This document shows, piece after piece, positions 1 through 8,833 of a stretch of DNA of 36,495 nucleotides; the stretch's first letter is position 1; the number at the start of each line of letters is the position of its first letter. The stretch spans positions 1 to 36,495 of the forward strand of contig JALUZN010000106.1 of assembly GCA_027011835.1 (NCBI GenBank), written 5' to 3'. The translations under genes were made by a program, and so were the position numbers. Source of the stretch: Draconibacterium sp. (GTDB taxonomy: Bacteria; Bacteroidota; Bacteroidia; Bacteroidales; Prolixibacteraceae). The notes beneath the pieces are model-generated. The model was not told the DNA's origin. It saw only the letters and a program-made list of their open reading frames with translations, and ran no database searches.

Positions 1-989
1 GCTGTAAAAAGGTTATTATGAACCTTATAGTTTGTACAGTTTTCGCCTGCACTATAATCCTCTAATCGAAGGCTGGCATTGGTAAAGTTATTAAAGGTTG
101 AATTTTTTATCTCAACATTATTCGAAAACCGACCCCAAATACCGTATTTAGGCCCCCTGTTATACGAGGATGAAGTTGAGAAATCAAAATCGTAATTACC
201 GTCAAATGTACAATTATCAAATACAATATCTTCAGAGATATTATCACTGATATCACCAATGTAGACTGCCGTATATGCCCCTTCTCCCAGGTCTAAATTT
301 GTTAAATTGATATTTTTACTATCTCTTAAACTGATACCATAAAGATTTCCTCCGGTAATTTTTATGTTTTCAATATCTACATATTCAATATGAGAAATGG
401 AAACAGCAAACTGTGCATATGAACACTCAATTTTTAAAGTACTTGGATCTACTGTTGAATACAAAGTAAGCAGCTGAGTTGATTTTTTATAGTTGAAGAC
501 TACTCTGTCGGGAACAGTGGTTCCAACATTCCCTACTGTTGGAGTTCCTAAAACCTCGCTGTCATTAATATAGAGTCTCTCAAGATTAAAATATTGATTC
601 CAGGTAGAGCCAATTACAGTTGCATTAATAGTGGCTTCCCAAATATTAGAGCCTTTATCTGTCCATGAAATTTCTGTATTATCAAAGGTTGCCATGGCAC
701 AAATTTCGGGTAAATCGCCGGTTCCGTAACTGGTATAGGTAATAGGATTACCTGACACTCCGCTGGAGCTAATCGTTAAACTTTGGCCATACCAAACGTC
801 TCCTCGTTTTAAATGAATTACATCTCCGGGTGAAAAAGTTGTTCCAGTTATTTTACTTAAGGTTTTCCATGCTGTACCTTCCGTTAGACCATCATTCGTA
901 TTGTCGCCTGTGGAATAGCTCACATAGTAATCTGTGGCAAACAAATTACCGGTAACAAACAACATTACAAGTAGTAAAAAATGTTTCAT
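1..989 (-). CDS. Secreted right-handed beta-helix (pectate-lyase-like fold) protein, 3' part missing
   Basis: This reading frame begins at an ATG at 989 and runs off the left edge of the window, so about 329 residues are visible and the C-terminus is missing. The first ~19 residues (MKHFLLLVMLFVTGNLFA) form a signal peptide. The mature part opens with YYVSYSTGDNTNDG, followed by AWKTLSKI, FSPGDVIHLKRGD and W(Y)GQSL. This is the usual opening of secreted parallel beta-helix proteins, in which N- and G-rich rungs follow. Further on there are repeated short strand-turn units with patterns such as YVDIENIKITGGNLYGISL, typical of rungs. Such proteins are often polysaccharide lyases or adhesins, but no catalytic residues can be assigned here and the substrate is unknown. 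No T9SS sorting domain can be seen because the end is missing. It is transcribed away from recJ, with a long empty region upstream. Confidence 0.8.
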   Translation of the reverse strand, partial: MKHFLLLVMLFVTGNLFATDYYVSYSTGDNTNDGLTEGTAWKTLSKITGTTFSPGDVIHLKRGDVWYGQSLTISSSGVSGNPITYTSYGTGDLPEICAMATFDNTEISWTDKGSNIWEATINATVIGSTWNQYFNLERLYINDSEVLGTPTVGNVGTTVPDRVVFNYKKSTQLLTLYSTVDPSTLKIECSYAQFAVSISHIEYVDIENIKITGGNLYGISLRDSKNINLTNLDLGEGAYTAVYIGDISDNISEDIVFDNCTFDGNYDFDFSTSSSYNRGPKYGIWGRFSNNVEIKNSTFNNFTNASLRLEDYSAGENCTNYKVHNNLFT

Positions 990-1250
990 AATAGGTTTTG
1001 TTTTAAATAGTTAATTAATTATAAGGATACATAAAAAACAATTGAACCTGTAACTAATTTCCCCTTTAGAAGAATGTTGTAGTATTACGAATAGAATACT
1101 TGTAGCTTCCGTAGGTTCCAAAACAGGACAATTATATATTGTTCAATCACGTTTATTTTACATTGTACCTAAAAATCCAAATTGTTTTTTTTTGAGCCGG
1201 GTTTAACTCCGGCAATACAACAAAAGCTATTTAATCATGGCCAATTTGGT

Positions 1251-1367
1251 TTAACTCCAATCAAAAATATTTTCATCCTTTGTCTCTCGGGCAATCTCCT
1301 CCCTTAAGTTTAAATATTTTAAGCTAAAATAAAGTAACTCGCCCATGTACAGTGGTTTGTTATTCAT
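1251..1367 (-). CDS. Possible 38-residue small protein, unknown
   Basis: A short open frame starts at an ATG at 1367. It is preceded by a purine-rich stretch (AAAGAAAGAGAAAAT) that could act as a ribosome binding site. The peptide begins MNNKPLYMGELLYF and is rich in Leu, Glu and Lys, ending in NIFDWS. It could form one amphipathic helix. I recognise no family. It is the only small frame in this long gap with a plausible start region, but a chance frame in AT-rich DNA is equally likely. Conservation in relatives would decide. Confidence 0.15.
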   Translation of the reverse strand: MNNKPLYMGELLYFSLKYLNLREEIARETKDENIFDWS

Positions 1368-2298
1368 ATTTTCTCTTTCTTTGTTTTTTATGCCACCTCA
1401 ACGAGTCGGCAATCCCTTCCTTTTCGGCTTTGTAAAGATAATGCCATATCGTTTATTTTTATTTGTCATCCACTTTTGGCTATTTTTGCAGGAACAATTA
1501 TAAATCAATAAATAAAATATCCGATGTTCCTGCTGTTTAAATATGCCTTTCCCTATCGCATTGTCTCTCCAACATGTTAATATTTTAAATAGTGTCGACC
1601 ATTTCACTCACTTATCACACTATTTCTTTTTTTAAATTCTGGAGCACTATTTGAGCCAGATTTTAGTCCACAGCCCGAAGACTATATTCTTAATTCCGTT
1701 ACTGACTCCTCACCATAGGCCTTTTGTCCATTACAAATATAATTTTTTTGGTATCATTACTATATATTTATTTAAAAAATCAACTTGGGTTTTCTTTACG
1801 GGGATATTTATAAGTGGTTAAACTTACTGACAGCTAGGTCGATAGCTTTTGTGATTTTTAATAAAAAATTTGAAACACCTAAAATCGAAGTAGTTTTATA
1901 GTATCCTTATTAAGAGAGTACAAAGGATTTATGAATCATCGTTAGAGATTAACTTTAATTCTCCCGGTCAGGAATTTTCTCCTTATTGTGATTCATTAAC
2001 GAATCTATAAAAGCCAAAACTGCAAAAAGGGTTAGTTTAGTCCGAAATAAAAGACATAACCGCAAAGTTTTGCCCTGACTGTTTTCTTATACAGAGGGGA
2101 CAACATGCTCCGAAACGTTTGGTAGCCCGGCCCAAATAAAAACTGAAATCCATTTTTAGGGGGCAGTATCAGCTGAAATGTCAGCCGATTTATTAACCGA
2201 AAACCTATTTGGAATAAGAATATGTTTCATTTTTCTCAAAATAGCTATCTTAACAATAACACATTTATTGCATTAAAACCGGTCGGAATTTTAGAATC

Positions 2299-2329
2299 TT
2301 TCAATTTCACCCCGCAATTTATATCTTTG
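2299..2329 (+). promoter_or_regulatory. recJ promoter (Bacteroidota -33/-7 type)
   Basis: A TTTC element (2299-2302), a 19-base spacer and TATCTTTG (2322-2329) match the Bacteroidota housekeeping promoter, whose -7 consensus is TAnnTTTG. The -7 box matches fully. The recJ start codon lies 35 bases downstream, giving a short leader. Confidence 0.6.
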
Positions 2330-2364
2330 TAAATTATTGCAAAAAGCATTCATAAAGAGACGAA

Positions 2365-4089
2365 ATGGAAAAAATCTGGAATTTAAAAAAACAAGGCGAC
2401 CAAAACGAAGTAAAACACCTGTCGGCAGCGCTAAATGTAAATATGGTAATTGCCCGGTTGCTTGTTCAGCGAGGGATAAAAACCTTCGATGAAGCAAAAT
2501 CTTTTTTTCGTCCCAGATTAAGCGACCTCCACGATCCATTTCTGATGAAAGATATGGATAAAGCTGTTACCCGCATTGAAGAGGCAATTGCAAAACAGGA
2601 GAAAGTTATTATTTATGGCGATTACGATGTTGACGGAACAACGTCGGTTGCACTTATGTACTCGTTTCTGAAATCGCGAATTGATAATATTGAATATTAC
2701 ATTCCCGACCGATACAGCGAAGGGTACGGGATTTCGCCCAAAAGTATCGACTATGCAATCGACAATGGTTATACACTGATAATTGCTTTAGATTGTGGAA
2801 TTAAAGCAGTCGAAAAAATTGCCGGTGCCAAAGAGCGCGGCCTCGACTATATTATTTGCGACCATCACAATCCGGGAGACGAGGTTCCGCCGGCAGTGGC
2901 CGTTTTAGACCCAAAACAAACTGATTGCAACTACCCTTACAAAGAGCTGTCAGGCTGCGGTGTTGGGTTTAAACTGGCGCAGGCATTTTGTCAGAAAAAT
3001 AATTTGGAGCAGGAAGAGATTTACGATTTACTCGACCTGTTGGTGGTTAGCATCGCTTCCGACATTGTTCCCATTACTGGAGAAAACAGGGTTTTGGCTT
3101 ATTACGGTCTTAAGAAATTGAATTCGAACCCCGGAATTGGATTGCAAACCATTATAAATCTGGCCGGGATTAGCGGCACAGAAATTACAATTAGCGATAT
3201 TGTTTTTAAAATAGGTCCCCGGCTAAATGCATCGGGAAGAATTGAACACGGGAAAAAATCGGTACAAATTCTGGTCTCCGAAGATGAGGAGAAATCGAAT
3301 GAAATTGGTGCCGAAATTGATTCGTTCAATGAAATTCGTAAAACACTCGATCGCGACATTACTCAGGAAGCTCTCGACATGATTGAGAACAATGCAGAAC
3401 TGCAAGAGATGAACAGTACGGTTTTGTATAACCGCGACTGGCACAAAGGTGTAGTAGGAATTGTGGCTTCGCGTGTTACCGAGAAATATTATTGCCCAAC
3501 AATTATTTTAACCGAGTCGAACGGACTGGCTACCGGCTCGGCACGCTCGGTACGCGATTTCGATTTGTACGAAGCAATAGGGCAGTGCAGCGATTTACTC
3601 GAATCGTACGGCGGACATATGTATGCTGCCGGACTAACAATGAAAATTGAAAACATTCCGGAGTTTAAACGGCGGTTCGAGAAAATTGTAACCAACCAAA
3701 TTACCGATATGCAACAAACTCAAACCATTGAGATTGATGCAAAAATACCGTTAAGCGAAATTACACCTCGCTTTTACCGCATTTTAAAACAGTTTGCTCC
3801 GTTCGGCCCACACAATATGGCACCGGTTTTTGTTACCGAAGATGTGTTCGACGCCGGAACAAGCCGGCTGGTAGGGAAAAACAAAGAGCATTTAAAACTC
3901 GACCTCGTTGAACCTGATGTAAACTCAGGCATTTTTGCCGGAATTGCTTTTAACCAGTCCGATGCTTTTGATTTAATAACTTCGGGACTCCCTTTCGACG
4001 TTTGTTATTCGATTACCGAAAATGAATACCGCGGAAAACGAAACCTGCAACTTTTTGTTAAAGACATTAAAAAGAGGGATATTTTTTAA
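2365..4089 (+). CDS. recJ: Single-stranded-DNA-specific 5'-3' exonuclease RecJ
   Basis: RecJ degrades single-stranded DNA 5' to 3' in recombinational repair and in mismatch and base excision repair. The 574 residues are the normal length for the family. The DHH phosphoesterase motifs are present: DYDVDG at residues 86-91, the DCG at about 143-145 and DHH at 166-168, which together bind the catalytic metal ions. The motif GPRLNASGRIEHG follows near residue 290. The DHHA1 domain shows the GGHMYAAG signature at 416-423, and an OB-like C-terminal domain completes the protein. The ATG at 2365 gives a complete N-terminus and sits just below a good promoter. The gene converges on a HAD phosphatase gene with only 7 bases between stop codons and no clear terminator, so read-through antisense to the neighbour is possible. 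Confidence 0.96.
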   Translation: MEKIWNLKKQGDQNEVKHLSAALNVNMVIARLLVQRGIKTFDEAKSFFRPRLSDLHDPFLMKDMDKAVTRIEEAIAKQEKVIIYGDYDVDGTTSVALMYSFLKSRIDNIEYYIPDRYSEGYGISPKSIDYAIDNGYTLIIALDCGIKAVEKIAGAKERGLDYIICDHHNPGDEVPPAVAVLDPKQTDCNYPYKELSGCGVGFKLAQAFCQKNNLEQEEIYDLLDLLVVSIASDIVPITGENRVLAYYGLKKLNSNPGIGLQTIINLAGISGTEITISDIVFKIGPRLNASGRIEHGKKSVQILVSEDEEKSNEIGAEIDSFNEIRKTLDRDITQEALDMIENNAELQEMNSTVLYNRDWHKGVVGIVASRVTEKYYCPTIILTESNGLATGSARSVRDFDLYEAIGQCSDLLESYGGHMYAAGLTMKIENIPEFKRRFEKIVTNQITDMQQTQTIEIDAKIPLSEITPRFYRILKQFAPFGPHNMAPVFVTEDVFDAGTSRLVGKNKEHLKLDLVEPDVNSGIFAGIAFNQSDAFDLITSGLPFDVCYSITENEYRGKRNLQLFVKDIKKRDIF

Positions 4090-4096
4090 TTGAATT

Positions 4097-4735
4097 TCAG
4101 CTAACGCCAATCACTTCTTTTATCATACTTAAATCGGGAACAACTACTGCACCGGTATTTTTTAAACGCTTCTCCGACTGGTGTCCGTGTGCAACAAGAA
4201 TGCAATTTATCTCCAATGCTTTGGCAACTTCATAATCGTGAATTGTATCGCCAATCATCCAGGTCTCCTCTTTTTTTATCGAATGGGTTAAAAGAAGCTG
4301 CTTCCCCCGTTCAATTTTCGACTCGGCATGATGGTTATTCAACCCGAAAACTTCTTCGAAAAAACCAAAAACAGAATTCTGTTTTAAAGTACGTTCCAGC
4401 ATATTTTGTTCCATCGCCGAAAGCACAAACTGCCTGACGTTTTTTTCTTTAAACTGCAACAGAGTTTTACCTGCCAGTTTATGAAGTGTACAAATGTCAA
4501 CTCCTTTGTTATAAATATGGATAAACTCTTTTGCAGGAATTGCAAACTCCTCCTTTTCAAAATTAAAACCTATGGCTTTGTAATAATTCTGAACCGGAAA
4601 AGTAAACACTTCTTTATACGTTTCAGTGGTTAATAGAGCAAGGTTACGTTTTTTTAGCAAACTATTTATGGCCGAAACACAAAACTCAACATCGTTTAAT
4701 AATGTCCCGTTCCAGTCCCAAATAATAGTTTGCAT
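4097..4735 (-). CDS. HAD-family hydrolase (phosphoglycolate phosphatase-like)
   Basis: This 212-residue protein has the full set of haloacid dehalogenase motifs. Motif I is DWNGT at residues 7-11, where Asp7 would be the nucleophile; Trp-Asn replaces the usual second Asp region as in many Bacteroidota homologues. Motif II is the Ser106 in VLSAMEQN, motif III is Lys140 or Lys145, and motif IV is IGDTIHDYEVA with Asp163 and Asp167. The helical cap lies between motifs I and II. The protein probably dephosphorylates a small phosphorylated metabolite; phosphoglycolate is only the commonest annotation. Its ATG directly follows the TAG stop of the upstream acyltransferase with no intervening base, so the two are very likely co-transcribed and translationally coupled. 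Confidence 0.85.
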   Translation of the reverse strand: MQTIIWDWNGTLLNDVEFCVSAINSLLKKRNLALLTTETYKEVFTFPVQNYYKAIGFNFEKEEFAIPAKEFIHIYNKGVDICTLHKLAGKTLLQFKEKNVRQFVLSAMEQNMLERTLKQNSVFGFFEEVFGLNNHHAESKIERGKQLLLTHSIKKEETWMIGDTIHDYEVAKALEINCILVAHGHQSEKRLKNTGAVVVPDLSMIKEVIGVS

Positions 4736-5875
4736 CTACTCTTGGGTTTTTAATTTATTGATAACCGGATTGGCGTATAGCTTTAAAAATCGCTCCTGAA
4801 TATTTGTTATTGGGAAATCGATATGAATTAGTGCCTGATCAATCATTGTTTTAAAACGCTTCTCCTCGGCATGGGTATACTTATTTTTAAACCGGTGTTC
4901 CTGCATCAACATATCGTAAGCAATATAGTTGTTTGGCCAAAGCTTAAAATTGAGATAAATATGTTTATCTATTAATCGGGCAATCTCTTCTATCTGGCTA
5001 TTTTGTTCCGCTTTCGATTCAGCCTCCTTAAAATCGATTTTTAACGGGCTGCCAAAATTAAACTGAATTCGTCCCTTCGGATTAAACATTCCCATCGACA
5101 TGCTTTTCAGGTCATCTTTACTGGTTTTCTTTTGCCCGTAATGCTCCATTTTTATCAACTCTTTCATCTTTGCCAGGCCACACGGCTCAATCTCGTACGA
5201 AATGGAAACAGGAACAATATTCAGCTCGTTAAAACCTTCCGAAATACTTTTTTTATTGCTCAAATTAAGCATTTTTAAAACACTCGGTTGCGTTTTGTCG
5301 TCGCCGTCTTTTGTACGTCCCTCGCGTTGTGCAATCCAGCTCGACATATTATCCTCGAGAATCGACTTTCGAATATATGCCGAAACTTTCTTCGAAGCTA
5401 ACATCAACTCACGTGGTGGCAGCCCTCGTTTTATAATAAATGCACGATTTAATTTTACGGCATGTTCAATCCAATCGTAAAGCAGCAAATTGTCGCCAAT
5501 AGCTATTTGCGTGGTATTTAACCCCTCCTCAAAAATCAAATAATTTAACAGTCCTGCATCGAGAACAATATCGCGGTGGTTCGAAATAAAAAGGTATGCC
5601 TTCTCTTTGTCAAGTTTTCCAACTCCTTTACATTTTACTCCTTCCGATGTGTTATTTATTATCCATCGTAACAAATCGTATATTACAGTTCCCTGAAACT
5701 GCTTAATACTTCGAACCATTCGCAGCTGAAGTTTCACCATCTGCACCTTTGGCCGAACTTTAAAAACATGCATTAAAACATCGTCTAATGCGTGGTCTTT
5801 TAACATCAGTTTTATTTTCGACTTAACCTCTTTATCGGTGTACGGACGAATATCATCAAAATCAAATTCAGACAT
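4736..5875 (-). CDS. 1-acyl-sn-glycerol-3-phosphate acyltransferase-like protein
   Basis: Members of this family transfer acyl chains to a lysophospholipid or glycerol phosphate acceptor at the inner membrane. The chosen ATG at 5875 gives 379 residues starting MSEFDFDDIRPY; an upstream TTG at 5899 would add eight residues, but the DFDDIRPY opening looks like the family's true N-terminus. The catalytic region reads SNHRDIVLD and is followed by a substrate-binding stretch with IIKRGLPPRE and by IAQREGRTKDGDDKTQ, corresponding to acyltransferase motif III. The His-to-Asp spacing is HX5D (or HxD), not the classical HX4D; I recall the same HRDIVLD string in other Bacteroidota homologues, so this is probably a family trait rather than damage. 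It sits directly upstream of the HAD gene, touching its start codon. Confidence 0.8.
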   Translation of the reverse strand: MSEFDFDDIRPYTDKEVKSKIKLMLKDHALDDVLMHVFKVRPKVQMVKLQLRMVRSIKQFQGTVIYDLLRWIINNTSEGVKCKGVGKLDKEKAYLFISNHRDIVLDAGLLNYLIFEEGLNTTQIAIGDNLLLYDWIEHAVKLNRAFIIKRGLPPRELMLASKKVSAYIRKSILEDNMSSWIAQREGRTKDGDDKTQPSVLKMLNLSNKKSISEGFNELNIVPVSISYEIEPCGLAKMKELIKMEHYGQKKTSKDDLKSMSMGMFNPKGRIQFNFGSPLKIDFKEAESKAEQNSQIEEIARLIDKHIYLNFKLWPNNYIAYDMLMQEHRFKNKYTHAEEKRFKTMIDQALIHIDFPITNIQERFLKLYANPVINKLKTQE

Positions 5876-5915
5876 GCTATTTTTTTTGTGAATGAACAAA
5901 GTAAAGAATTCAAAA

Positions 5916-7949
5916 CTATATTTTCAACCTTAATTGAAATTTTAACTCGGTTTTATTGTTCCCTGCAATTTTATTATTTCCCGAGCTAATAAATTCACGG
6001 TCGTTCCACATTGTGTTTGCCACTTTAAACCAGAAGTCGAGATTCTCCGAAATTTTACACCTCAAATTAAGATACGTACGAAACCCCTTGCCGTAATAAG
6101 CCGGAATTGAAAACGTATAAAGAAGATCGTTTTCGTAAGCATAAATGCGCGAATAATAGCTGTCGGTGTTAAACCAGGCAACACGCGCCGAAACATTCAG
6201 AGGCATCTTTTCAGGCGAAAACTGCACATCCTGAAAGATTACGACCCCGTTCTCTTTTTTTGTTCCCTTATAAAAAACATGTTCAATTCGTGTTTTTAAA
6301 GTAACACTTTCGCTTGGTTTATACTGAAAATGCAACCTGATTTTACGAAGCTGAGCAGGCAAATTTACATACCTTTCGTTTTCAATAAATTTATGCTCTT
6401 TCACTTCGTTTTTATAACGGAGATAGAACCCAAACCGGCGCGAAAAAGTAAAATCGGCCTGTGCAAAAATATCCCACCCCTGCGAAGGGCCTGCAGTATA
6501 ATAGTTAATCCACCCCGAATGATAAAAATCGGAATAGGCCGAAAGCGTAACAAATTTCACAGGAAGAATCTTTGTGCCGAAAAAGATACCGGTTTCATTA
6601 TTTGCAGCACTTCCTTCGGCAAAGGTATTCGACCAGTACGCATGGTAGTTTTTGTCGAAATGGCGAAAAAGAACCGAAAAACTTAACCGGTCGGTTAATC
6701 GGGCAACAGCACCCTGCACCACCGCTTTCCCTGTCGATTTCGACATGGCCGCTTCGCCAAAAAGCTGATATTTCCCTTTGCTGAAAAGATAATCTACACC
6801 ACCGGTAAAATTTTCTGTCCCTCGAAAACGATATTGATTATAGAGTTGCGAGGCTCGAAAAAAAAGCATATTAAAATGCTGATACGAAACTGTTGCGCCA
6901 ACTTTTAAATGGTTGAAATTCCAGGTCAGTATTCCGCCAATATTTCTATCCTGAACAGAATGTTTATCGGCAATTTCGTTTTTTGTTCGGTGGTAACCCG
7001 AAGTTTGCAAGCTCGTAAAAAACGGGCGAATTGTATCTGTCTGAATCACGTTTCCATCGACATTTTTTTGCGAATAGAAAACAGAAATTCGTGCATCGCC
7101 AAACTTTAAGGTAGTTGCAACTCCTCTGAAAAACATATTCTCTTCAACCGAAGTAAACGGTCGTACTCCGCGGTTGGTTTTCGAAATATTTAAAATATCC
7201 TCTGTTTTTCCCATCGAATATTCCTGCCACAAAACCAGCCCCTGCCCCGAGCGAACAATAAAATCGCCAACTGTAATATTCTCGATAACCGGACTAATAT
7301 TTACACTTAAATGGGCCGAGTAAAAATCGAACCCGTTTTTATTCGAGCCCTTAAAAAAAGCTTCGCCCGGGTCTTTTTCGGCTGTAAATCCCACCGAGAA
7401 TTTATCGCGCGCAACAAAATGGTAACGTGTATAATAACGAAACCGGTTTCCCTCGTAGCGAGTTTCGCCCTCGTTGTCTGGCAAATATCCTTTTGCTTTT
7501 TGTGCCAACCCTAAACCGCGCATTAAAAGTTGATGTCGCCCGTATTTTAATGCAGTCGCAAGGCTTTCTTTTTTTTGCTGCACCTCGCCAAACCGTATAA
7601 AAGGTGCAATTTGCTTCAACAAGTCGGGCGAAAAACCATCGATGGTATTCAACTCGTAAATAGAATACGCCGGGCCAAATTCGTTAATATAACTGAGCAG
7701 TTTATTAATTTGAATGTCGTTTAAAACATACAGCCTCGAAAGTTCGGCCTCGTTTGTAGCGTTTATATTTATGGGATTTTCGGCAAGCTCTTCCAAATCT
7801 TCTATTATTAAACCCACGTCGGTACCCGGTTTTAAATTTGCCAGTTGCCCCTCAACTATCGACTCGATAATCCGCTCCGATTCGGTTTTTTGTGCCACCA
7901 CCGACAAAAAAGAAAGAAGTAAAAAAAGTATGAGTATTGACTTTTGCAT
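5916..7949 (-). CDS. Exported helix-hairpin-helix protein with outer-membrane beta-barrel-like body
   Basis: The 677-residue product starts with a clear signal peptide (MQKSILILFLLLSFLSVVAQ). Residues ~58-118 contain two helix-hairpin-helix units of the ComEA type: NPININATNEAEL, then LSYINEFG and YELNTIDGFSPDLL. The remaining ~550 residues are rich in alternating hydrophobic/aromatic strands (for example FRYYTRYHFVAR and LSVLFRHFDKNYHAYW) and end in KTELKFQLRLKI, a plausible barrel closing strand. The architecture is that of the 'helix-hairpin-helix domain-containing protein' seen in many Bacteroidota. Its function is unknown; a HhH unit in a periplasmic or surface protein could bind DNA or serve as a protein-binding module. 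The gene lies 11 bases downstream of the barrel gene at 7961-8776 and 40 bases upstream of the acyltransferase start, so the block may be one operon. Confidence 0.75.
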   Translation of the reverse strand: MQKSILILFLLLSFLSVVAQKTESERIIESIVEGQLANLKPGTDVGLIIEDLEELAENPININATNEAELSRLYVLNDIQINKLLSYINEFGPAYSIYELNTIDGFSPDLLKQIAPFIRFGEVQQKKESLATALKYGRHQLLMRGLGLAQKAKGYLPDNEGETRYEGNRFRYYTRYHFVARDKFSVGFTAEKDPGEAFFKGSNKNGFDFYSAHLSVNISPVIENITVGDFIVRSGQGLVLWQEYSMGKTEDILNISKTNRGVRPFTSVEENMFFRGVATTLKFGDARISVFYSQKNVDGNVIQTDTIRPFFTSLQTSGYHRTKNEIADKHSVQDRNIGGILTWNFNHLKVGATVSYQHFNMLFFRASQLYNQYRFRGTENFTGGVDYLFSKGKYQLFGEAAMSKSTGKAVVQGAVARLTDRLSFSVLFRHFDKNYHAYWSNTFAEGSAANNETGIFFGTKILPVKFVTLSAYSDFYHSGWINYYTAGPSQGWDIFAQADFTFSRRFGFYLRYKNEVKEHKFIENERYVNLPAQLRKIRLHFQYKPSESVTLKTRIEHVFYKGTKKENGVVIFQDVQFSPEKMPLNVSARVAWFNTDSYYSRIYAYENDLLYTFSIPAYYGKGFRTYLNLRCKISENLDFWFKVANTMWNDREFISSGNNKIAGNNKTELKFQLRLKI

Positions 7950-7960
7950 TTGCTTGTTTC

Positions 7961-8776
7961 TTACAATTTAATTTGAATTGAAACCGATGGTGTTACACCC
8001 AAATTTCCGTGATAGCCAAATCCAATATCGGTGGTAATATTGCCAAAACTGTAACCAATTCCGGCCGTATAATTTACCGGCTTCCCCGAAATGCCAAAGC
8101 GCAATGCAAGATTTTCCACCGGAGAAAATTCAATGCCGGTTTTCAAAATAAACGGGTTTTTCAAATCTTTTTCGGTTTCAACGGTTACCAAAATTGTTTT
8201 ATCGAAACAGTAGTGGCCACCCAACCTGAAAATAGTTGGCGACTTTTGTTTTCCCTCGTTGGTTTCTATTCCGTTTGCAACAGGGTTAAAAACGTGCGCT
8301 CCCAAAAACAGTTTTTTTGTTGGCGAATAAACCACACCAATCTCGACAGTGGCAAAACCAAACGCCTTCCTGTTTTCGGGCAGCCGCTGCGAAAAATAGT
8401 CGAGCTGAACTGCTGCCGAGAACTTTCCGGAAAGCTGTTTGGAAAAAGAGAGTCCCACTTTATTCTCTTTAAAAGCTCCCTTCCCAAACTGATAAAAGCT
8501 AAATCCGAATGTTCCGGCAGAAACCGGCAAAACAAGCGATGTAGCAGCCAAAGAGAGTTCGTCGACTAAATATCTCGATTCAAAAAAAATACCCGCCGTA
8601 AAACCATTTATTCCTGCAATTGAAGCTTGATTATGAAAGGTACTCCAAACATCGGGAATAGTGACAAATGCATTAGAAAGTGCCAGCGAACGTGCGCCAA
8701 CCGGATGATTTTCGGTGGCTAAAAGTGATGCCAACCAAACAAAAATGAGCACGAAGGTTAAAAAAGTTTTTTTCAT
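7961..8776 (-). CDS. PorV/FadL-like outer-membrane beta-barrel protein
   Basis: The 271-residue product has a signal peptide (MKKTFLTFVLIFVWLASLLA) followed by HPVGARSLALSNAFVTIPDVWSTFHNQA. That opening (GAR..aL.nAfv...d.....N.A) is typical of the PorV/PorQ/FadL-related outer membrane proteins of Bacteroidota. The rest alternates beta-strands (FGFSFYQFGKGAF, LALRFGISGKPVNYTAGIGY) and ends in the barrel-like strand VTPSVSIQIKL. Some PorV relatives act in type IX secretion; a role in secretion here is possible but unproven. It immediately precedes the HhH barrel protein, suggesting a two-gene outer-membrane unit. A hairpin followed by a T-run lies between purE and this start codon and would reduce read-through from purE. 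Confidence 0.7.
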   Translation of the reverse strand: MKKTFLTFVLIFVWLASLLATENHPVGARSLALSNAFVTIPDVWSTFHNQASIAGINGFTAGIFFESRYLVDELSLAATSLVLPVSAGTFGFSFYQFGKGAFKENKVGLSFSKQLSGKFSAAVQLDYFSQRLPENRKAFGFATVEIGVVYSPTKKLFLGAHVFNPVANGIETNEGKQKSPTIFRLGGHYCFDKTILVTVETEKDLKNPFILKTGIEFSPVENLALRFGISGKPVNYTAGIGYSFGNITTDIGFGYHGNLGVTPSVSIQIKL

Positions 8777-8781
8777 AAAAA

Positions 8782-8811
8782 AGAAGAGATTCCTATTTAT
8801 TTACCTCTTCT
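8782..8811 (-). terminator. Rho-independent terminator after purE
   Basis: On the minus strand a 7-bp stem AGAAGAG/CTCTTCT with a 16-base loop is followed at once by five T residues. It lies 23 bases beyond the purE stop and ends directly at the start codon of the next gene (ATG at 8776). Termination of purE is the simplest reading; attenuation of the downstream gene is an alternative. Confidence 0.5.
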
Positions 8812-8833
8812 AAAGTACAAAAAAATAACGTAA

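Larger units (their letters stand above)
990..2364. other. Long intergenic region with no convincing gene
   Basis: About 1.4 kb of AT-rich sequence lies between the divergent beta-helix gene and recJ. Open frames are short and have no recognisable family. Small structures can be seen: a GCCGG/CCGGC stem (1196-1213) and a TTGG/CCAA stem (1246-1260) that both enclose the loop TTTAACT; an AGTATT/AATACT inverted repeat (1081-1100); and a perfect 9-bp stem GCAGGAACA/TGTTCCTGC (1488-1496 with 1525-1533). The right end carries the recJ promoter. The region may hold a decayed mobile element or unrecognised RNA, but the sequence alone does not establish either. Confidence 0.6.

Noticed and set aside
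1398..1607. 69-codon open frame on the minus strand in the first gap
   Set aside because: Composition is that of AT-rich translated noise, no family is recognised, and it includes the 9-bp hairpin at 1488-1533.
8009..8569. 186-codon open frame on the plus strand
   Set aside because: It lies entirely antisense to the PorV-like gene, which has a signal peptide and beta-strand pattern; the frame is a shadow.
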